Shown in pieces: positions 34,301-43,300 of a stretch of DNA of 64,000 nt; the first letter of the stretch is position 1, and every line of letters begins with the position of its first letter. The DNA is from UMGS687 sp964383665 (GTDB lineage Bacteria; Bacillota; Clostridia; Christensenellales; UBA1242): assembly GCA_964383665.1 (NCBI GenBank), contig CAYLHO010000002.1, positions 1-64,000 of the forward strand. Reading direction: 5' to 3'. The translations under genes were made by a program, and so were the position numbers. The notes under the pieces were generated by a model, which searched no databases, was not told where the DNA came from, and saw nothing but the letters and a program-made list of their open reading frames with translations.

Positions 34301-37300
34301 ATTTTCTACGCTTCAACAATTAACATGAACATTGGGAACTTTGCTCATGCGCTTACAATTGTTGATTTAAGTTTTGCAAATTCAGACATGCCAACATTGC
34401 TTGAAGGCTTTAAAACAGCAGGTTGGGATATTGAAAACATCAACGAAGAATCCAACAGCGTTTGGATTTATGAAGACGGGAAACTTCCAACGTTAAGAAA
34501 CAAAGAACTTGCAAAGAGAATTTCAAGTTTTGAAGTTGGAGTTAAAGAAAACAATGATTCTTGGCGTTCATATGTTAACGCAGGAAAAACAAGTCTTGTT
34601 TTGTTCAATTACAGTGTTTTGGGAGAACTTACAGGAAATCAACAAGCAATTCTTAACAATTTGAACACAATAAGCCTTGAAAGCATTTTTGAATTTACGA
34701 ACATTAACGGAACAGATGAAACTGCATCAAGCAATCTTTTCGTAATTCAAAGCAGCAACAAGAGTGTTGTTCAAATTGTTGGCGGAAAAATTCATGTTGT
34801 TGGAACAGGAGAAGCAACATTAACGATAACTCCATTACACAAAGAATTTGGACTTTTAAACAAGGTTGAAAAGGAAATAACGATTTATGTTATTAATCCT
34901 CTTGGAAAAACCGAGGTGTTCCAAGGTGTAAGTGCAAAAACAGACCCAATTAATGGGCAAGAAATTTCAATTTATAAAAACGAATTGAACTATATAACAA
35001 TTGCAACAAAAACATCAATTTCTCTTGGAAATCAACAATTCAATTTTGTAACAAATGCAATGGGTTATGAAATTAAACTTAAAGATAACGACATAAAAGC
35101 TTTGTTTGGGATTAACGGATTGAATGCTGGGGCAGATGCCGATAAATTTGCTGAAGGAACATTAACAGTTAAGCCAAACGAAAACGTTGACACAACAAAA
35201 AAATATGAATTCATTGTTAAAGCCCTTTTGCAAAAGGAAAATCAAAAATTCAACAATGTTTTATATTTAAAAACGTTCATAAACGAAGTTAATGAAATCC
35301 TTTCACAAGTTGAATCCGACGCAGATTTTGAAGCGGGAATTCTTATTAAAGCAGAAAAGGTTTTAATTTCGGTTAAAGATGCGGAAATTGATCCTTCAAG
35401 CATGGTTTCTGTTGATTTTGAACTTCAAACAACAAACACAGATGACAAACTTATTATTGTTATTCGCGATGAAAACAATAACGTTATTTGGGTTTCGGAA
35501 GATGTGACAATTGATGGACTTAAATATTATAAAGATAACAACAGCAACCTTTTTGAAATCAATCCAACAATTGGAGAATATAGCAGCGGAAGAAAGAATG
35601 GAACGGTTTTAATCAGCATTGATGAAAGCAAACGTAGCAACGTTGTTAAAACCAGCACCTACACTGTTACTTTTAGCGACAGCAGTTTGGAAAAATCTTC
35701 GCAATTAACATTAAAACTTAAACCACAAGAAATTTTAAATGTAACTTATGTTCACAACAACAGAACAGAGGATTCAACAGAAAATGGAATGAAACTTCAA
35801 GCAGAACCAAGCTCTGTTTTGATGCCGGGCGATTGCGGGCTTCTAACAATTGGGCTTTATCCAACATATTCCAATTTCAAAAGAATTGTTTTAACAAGTC
35901 AAATTGTTGATGGGCAAAACTACATTTTGCTTGAACAAATGTATAATTCGGGCGAATATTACATTCCTGTTTCATTAACGACAGGATATTCAAGCGTTCG
36001 CGACGGAAATGTTTTAACAATTAACAAACCGTCAGATCCAAGCTTGTTATCTTCGGGAAACATCTATGTTAGAACAAAAATGCTCGACACAGTTAGCGAA
36101 GGAATTTACTTCCCAATTAACATAACAATAATCTGTGAAGATGAGAACGGAAATGAATACGTTTCTAAATCGGAAACAATAACCCTTCTTTCCGAAACAA
36201 TTGATGGCGCGCAAATAACAGTTAATGGCGGGAAAGATGCAACTTTAACAAGAGGTAACACATTCCCAATTAAGGTTAGCGTTAACCAAAATCAATCGCT
36301 TGCAACCGTAACTCCGGTTAACTTTAAAAATGGGGAATCAAAATACGATTTTGTTTCAACCTATTTCAACACTGCGGAATATGAAATTGTTGACGGAAGA
36401 AAAGTTTACAGCGGAACAATAACAATTGGGCTTGACGCCGAAATTGAAGATGATGGAGTTTTCAAACTTCAAACAGTTGTTAATAAAGTTATTAATGGAA
36501 AATATGAAACTGCAATAGATTCAGTTGAAATTCGTGTTGTTGATTTCCTTGTTGAAGGAATTAAGATTAAAGGCAATGCCGATGACGACAATGTTTTCAA
36601 CACCCCAGCGGCAATTGAAAAAGAATTGGAGTTCGAATTCGTTCTTTCAAAAACTCCAGAAGCAATTGAATCCGATCAAGAAAAATCAATTGCAAGAATT
36701 AACAATGCGAAAGAAGAATTTGTTAAATCTGTTTCATTAAAGCAATATTTCAACGAAAATCAGCAATTTGCTATCAACACCGACAGGAACTTTGTTGTTA
36801 ACGGCGAACATGAAGGAGATAAAACAGTTCCATCTCATTTGTCAAACACAAACAGCAGTTTGGCATACGACTTGTTCTTCACAAGCGACATGACGCAATA
36901 TATTAACAACTTGACTGGTGAAGTTCAAGAAAGTAAATATTTCAACATTAAATATAATGGCGATAAAAATGGAAACAGCATGTCGTCAACAATGCTTAAG
37001 ATAACAGGAAAGTCGGTTGGAAGCGTTGGAATGACAATTAAAATTGGCTATCGTGTTCCGGGGCTTGACTATGATCAATACGTTTTATACAACTTTGTTA
37101 TCAATGTTCAAATCTATTCCGACGAGGACAAGCCAACTCCAATTGAAAATGGCGAGCAATTTGTTGAATATCTGTCGGCAGGAGAAGCGCAATATTCTTC
37201 AACAAACTTCATTTTGATGAATAACATTGTTCTTGAAAATTTTGTTCCATTTGAAAGAACAAATTTCTCAAGCCTTGACGGAAACAACAAGGTTATAACA

Positions 37301-40300
37301 ATTAAGAATTTCAGCATTGAAAACGGAACATCTGTTAACCTTGGGCTTTTCACAAATGTTGGAAGCGATGCAACAATTAAGAATCTTGTTGTTAACTATG
37401 GACAACTTTCAAACATTGTTCTTCCTTCGAATGTTCGAAACTTTAATTTCGGAGGAATTGCAGTAACAAACAACGGAACAATCTATAACTGTGAAGTTGT
37501 TTCTCTTGACCTTGAAAACAATTCTCCTTCATCAAATGGAGGAATTAAGGTTGTTTTTGGCGAAGAAGGGAAAAGTAAGGCCGATAATGTTTCTTCGAAC
37601 ATTGCAGGGCTTGTTGTAACAAACAATTCAAGCATCACAAACAGTCGTGTTGGCGCAAAAACTTTCCACAGACAAAAAGATTCGCTAACAAACAAATACG
37701 TTTCAAAACTTGACCAATTCAAACAAATATCCTATGAAAATGATAATGTTATAACAACTTTATATAATTATGGAGAATTTAACATTGTTGGGCAAGGCAA
37801 CATGTCGGGCTTTGCAATTAATAACTCCGGAGTTATTTCAGCATCTTATTTTGCAAATGGGAAAATTGTTAATGAAACAGCTTCGGGAGCATTAAGCGAA
37901 ACGGCTGGATTTGTTATTTCTAACTCTCTTGGAGGAACAATTTTTGGGTCTTTCGTTGAAGGAATTAAACTCGACACAGATGTTAGTGTTAACATAACTG
38001 GCGGCGGAATTGTTGCTCAAGGAATTTGCGCTGGATTTGCTTATCAAAACTTTGGCTCAATTTCCGATTGTTACACGAATATTCGACTTGCAGGCGAAAG
38101 CACTGGAAGAATTGTTTCTGGCTTTGTTTATAACAACGAATCAAGCGGAATTGTTGAAAGATGTTTAAGTGCTTCAACAATTGTTGGGCAACTTACAACG
38201 CAAATGCCTTTCTCGGGTAAAAATGCACGTGATGAAATCATGCAAAAATCTGACGAAGGGTTAAATAATTGTTACTATCTTGTTAAAAAACAAGACACTG
38301 AATCGGTTTTGGAAGAAAAATATAAAACCGGGGCAATTGCACTTCAAATTTCAACTCTTCAAAGCGGATCGTTCTATGGTTTTGCTTTAACAACTGAAAA
38401 CAATGGAAACGATGGCGTTTGGAGTTGGGACGGAATCTTGCCTCAACTTGTTAGCGCAAATCAGAAAGCAATTTCAGTTAGAAGGGTTATTGAAAACTAT
38501 AGCAGTCTTGTTTCAAGCGGGGTTTCAAGCGAAAACTTGAATGTATATCCATACATTTCTGGTTATGAATATGGAACGAAAAACAATCCAATCATAATTC
38601 GCTCTGCCGATGAATTTAACCGTGTTTTTGGACAGGAAACCGCTTTAATTAAAAATGCTTATTATGCAATAAGTCAATTTTATAACAAAAACTTGGGAAT
38701 TGTTTTTGGAAGTTATCGTCTTGTTGCATCAATTGATTTCGATAAGTTAACTTATGTTGAAAACGTTAAGATTTCCTCGTCGATTATGGATCTTGCGAAA
38801 AACAGTTCAAACAGCGGGTCTTTCGACGGAAACGCATTAACAATTTCTAACATCGAAATTTCTCTTGACAATCAAAATTCTGTTGGATTGTTCTCGAAAA
38901 TAACAAGCGGCGGAGTTTTCAAAAATGTTAATTTAACAGTTAAAAGCATTGCAACAGGAAACAGCGGAATTTATGCTGGAGCTGTTGCAGGATATGTTTC
39001 GAATTCATCGCTTGCAAACATAACTGTTCAACCAGTTAATGAAACAGGCGAAACACGTTCAAAAATTTCCGGTCAAAACATTGTTGGTGGTGTTGTTGGG
39101 GCTGTTGTTGGAAACAGCACAGTTTCAAACTTGACATCATCAATTTCGGTAATTTCTGGAAACGCACAAGCAAAAACAGGAATTGACGATTACATTCTTA
39201 ATGTTCTCCGAAACAGCGCAACTGTTATTAATGGCGTTGTTAGCGACAAGAACAAAGATTACAGTTTTGCCGGCGGTGTTGTTGGAATTTTGGATATATA
39301 TGATGACATAAACGACCAAAGCGTTGTAACCTCAACACCAAATGCTAAACAATTAACATTTATTGGAAGTGATGTTTCTGTTCAAGGAAGCGTTGTTGGC
39401 GGTGTTGTTGGATATAACGGAGCAAGCACATACCTTGTTGATTGCGCATTCATTTTGGAAGGCAACGAGGAAACGCTTAATCAAAGACTTATTACCTATG
39501 CAAACATTCTTGGCGGAATCGTTGGTGTTAACAAAGGCGATCTCTATGAACTTCGAATTGAACATTCAAGCGAAGTTCAAAAAGCAATTGAGGACAACCT
39601 TCAAAATTACTATAACAACTCTAACGAAGTTTTCCGTGGGAACACAAAACTTTTCAACAGCACTGGAACTTCATCAGCCGATGGCATTTATGCCGGAGGA
39701 CTTGTTGGGAAAATGCTTGGCGGAGAATTAACCGTTGCATACAGCCGAGTTGATGTTTCGCTTCAAAATGCAGTGTATGTTGGAGGAGCTATTGGATATG
39801 TTGGATCAAAACTTGATTTAATTGAGGTTTATGCTTTTGGCGATGTTGATGGCATTAACGCAGGCGGACTTATTGGAAGAGCCGATGCAAATGTTTCATT
39901 TGAACGTTGCGTTGCAATGAACTTCATTTCAAAAACAAACTTAAACTTTGTTGCTGCCCTTAACGCTGCAAATGAGTTTAATGCGCAAGGCGAAGAAGGC
40001 GGACAATGGCAATTAAGCGTTGACAAAACAACAATTTCAAATGGAGACGTAACATATTCTGTAAGAATTTCCGATGGAAAGGTTGTTGAAATCCAAATTA
40101 AAAACTTAATGCCTTTAATTGCAGAAAACGGAAGTTATGAAAGTTCTTTAACCGATGAAGTTTATGCTAACGAAGAAATAACCTATATGAACATGAAACT
40201 AACATTCAAGAAAGATAAAGGACTTCTTGGACTTTCTCTCGACGGAGGGTTAAGTTCCTATCGCGGTTATGAGCTTGATTCATCAGTTATTAACAAAATG

Positions 40301-43300
40301 TTCCTTGGGGCAGGCTGGGACGCAAGCCTTTGGGAACTTAAAGATGGACGAATTTTACCATCATTTAGTTATGGTGTTTCGGCAAAAACAATTTATATCG
40401 AAAAACCAACTGACCTTCTTAAATTGAAGAAATATTATCGCGGCGATAACATTATTATCTTTGGCGACGACCCAACAACTTCGTTTAATCCATATGAATT
40501 TGTTGATGGAGACAAGTCAACATATGGAACATTCACGCTTAACGAACTTCAAGGGCTTACGGTTGATAAAGAAACTCAAACAATAACATTTGATATATCA
40601 GTTATTAAGTCGCTTGTTTCTGTTGGGGACAATGGAACATTCTTCCGTCGATTCCTTGGCGTTATGTATGGCGAGTTTGGAAGAACGCCAGATTCAAACG
40701 GACTAACATGGACCTACAAGATTATAAAAATCGAAAATCCTCTTTTCGACACTGTTAAAGGCGGATCGATTTCAGATTTGACTTTTGACAACAGAGAACT
40801 TGGAACAACAATCACAACTCCTGTTCTTGCAAACACAATTGAAAGCAGAGCAGACCTTAACAACTTATCGTTTGAAAACATCAAAATTTCAACTTCAAAC
40901 CCTAAACAAATTGGAGAAAATGAATATGCAATTGGAATTGTTGCTGCAAGAATGAGCGACGTTTTGTCAATTTCCAATGTTAAAATTCAAAAATGCGAAA
41001 TTCAAATTAAGGATTTGGGAAGCAAGAAATTGTCGGTTGGGGCAATTGCAGGGAAAAATGTCGTCGAAAACGCAACTTCAAAATTCAATGGGGTTAAAGT
41101 TTCTGAATTAATAACAAATTCTAACTTAACTTTGTCGGACGGATTGAATGTTGGCGGATTCTTTGGCGAAACAAGCGGCACATTCGAATTTAAGGAATCT
41201 CAAGTTACAGATTCAACATTTAATGTTGGATTGACGAGTGCTGGCTCTTTCGACGGCGCACAAGTGATTTTTGTTGGTGGATTCGTTGGGAATGCTCAAG
41301 GAAACAACACAGTCCACAAATTAACCGACGATGCACAACTTACAAGCGATTTGACAATTTCTGTTGAAGAAGCTGCAACAACATATGCGGGCCTTTTGTT
41401 TGGGCGTGTTGGAGGACTTATCTACACCGACAACAGCAGCGTTACATTCAGCGGAACAATTCAAAATGCAGGTCAAAATGAAGAGGACAAGAAGTCAACA
41501 ACCCTTGTTGTTGGCGGAGCGGCTGGTCTTGCAGGCGGCGCAGAAATTGCTGGAATGAACGCAAAGTTAACAGCAACTGGACTTAAAACAAAGAGCTTCA
41601 CAACCAACGGAAGCACAGTTATTTCGTCCTTTGGTTCACTTTTTGGAATGCTTACTGGTAATACTGGAATTAAAAAAACCAAGTATTTTGAAAACATTTC
41701 AATCACAGGGGGAGAAGACAGCAGCGAAAACAACCAAAACGCTTTTGCAGCAGGTGGACTTATCGGCGTTGTTAACGGCGGTATGGGCAACAATGTTACA
41801 ATTGAAAATAGCGGGTATTATGGCGAATTAACCGTCGATTACTCTGCAAAGACCCTTTATGTTGGCGGGCTTGTTGGCTTCAGCAACTCGAACATTGCAT
41901 TCAGCGGTGTTGAGTTTGCAAAAACTGAAGACAAATGCGGCAAAATTTCCATTAAAAACATTGGTCAAAATGTTTATGTTGGTGGAATAATTGGTTTTTC
42001 TGCAGAAAAAAACACAACAACGACAATCGAAAACAGCATTGCAACAGGAGAAATTGTTTTCCCAGAAACAAAGTCGGGCAAAGCAGAAACAACTGGAAGT
42101 GCGGAAACTAAAGCTGTTAATGTTGGGCTTCTTGCCGGTTCAATCCGCAACGGGAAAATTTCCAATAACAAAGTTGGCGGGAACATCTCCTTTAACGACA
42201 AAGCAGACGAATGGAACATTATTGCCGGTGGGCTTGTTGGATCGTTAAACAACGGAACGGTTTCAGGCAACTATGCCTGGGGCAACATAACTCTTATGAA
42301 TGCATCAGGCATGCTTTCTAAACCTTTAACTGCTGGCGGGCTTGTTGGAACAACTGGAGCAAGCGGAGAAAGCGCAAACATGCCTAAATTTAGTTCAAAC
42401 TATAGCTTAACTTCGCTTTATATAACAAAAACAGCAGAAATGGCAAACACAAACATAGGCGCATTGGTTGGAACAGGCGCAATTAGTAATGATTCTAAAG
42501 ATAACTACTATTGCCACCAAATCAATCTTGCAACCGACACCTATGGAACAAACTTGTATTATAAGAGAGGCTCTTCAATTTTAAGCAAACTTGGCAGTCT
42601 GCTTAACAGCCTTGGTGACGACTTAAAGGGTGAGGGTTCAAAACTTAACCCAATTCGTTATCAAAATGGAAACTTGGAAGAAGGAACTTATTACTATTTA
42701 GGTTCAAATGTAACACTTTCCTCGCCAACCTCCGATCCTTCAACAGGGGTTGTTTCGTCGGTGTCCGACCTTAAAGGGCATCTTGTTGGAGATGGATATA
42801 AGATTATAGTGTCTGTAACTCCTTTTGGAACTATTCATAAGTCTGGCGCGGTTTCTGGTGTTTCGTTTGTAACAACCTCACAAGTTGTAGCAAGGAGTGC
42901 TGGAAGAGTTCAACCAAATGACTTTAGAGAGCCAAGCGGCATTGCAGAAACAAATTATGGAGTCATATTCGCAGTTGTTGTTGAAGCAAGGGGATATGCA
43001 ACTTCATCTTATTATGGAGATGTCGTCTGCGCGTTCAATTCTGGAATTGCATGGCACAACTACGGTTTAATTGCGGATTCTGGCGTAATTTACAACGTAA
43101 AATCCGTTTATGCTGGAATATCGCAAGAAAACTCTGGTGTTGTTAGAAATTCTTACACAACAGGCGCAGTTCATCATGGTGCAACCTATGCTCTTGTTAA
43201 GGGTTCGAGTGGCATAATAATGAATTGTTACACAGCCCTCGATGCAGCAAACATAGCAACTGCCAATACAATTGAAAATGTTTACTACGACATTGATGCG

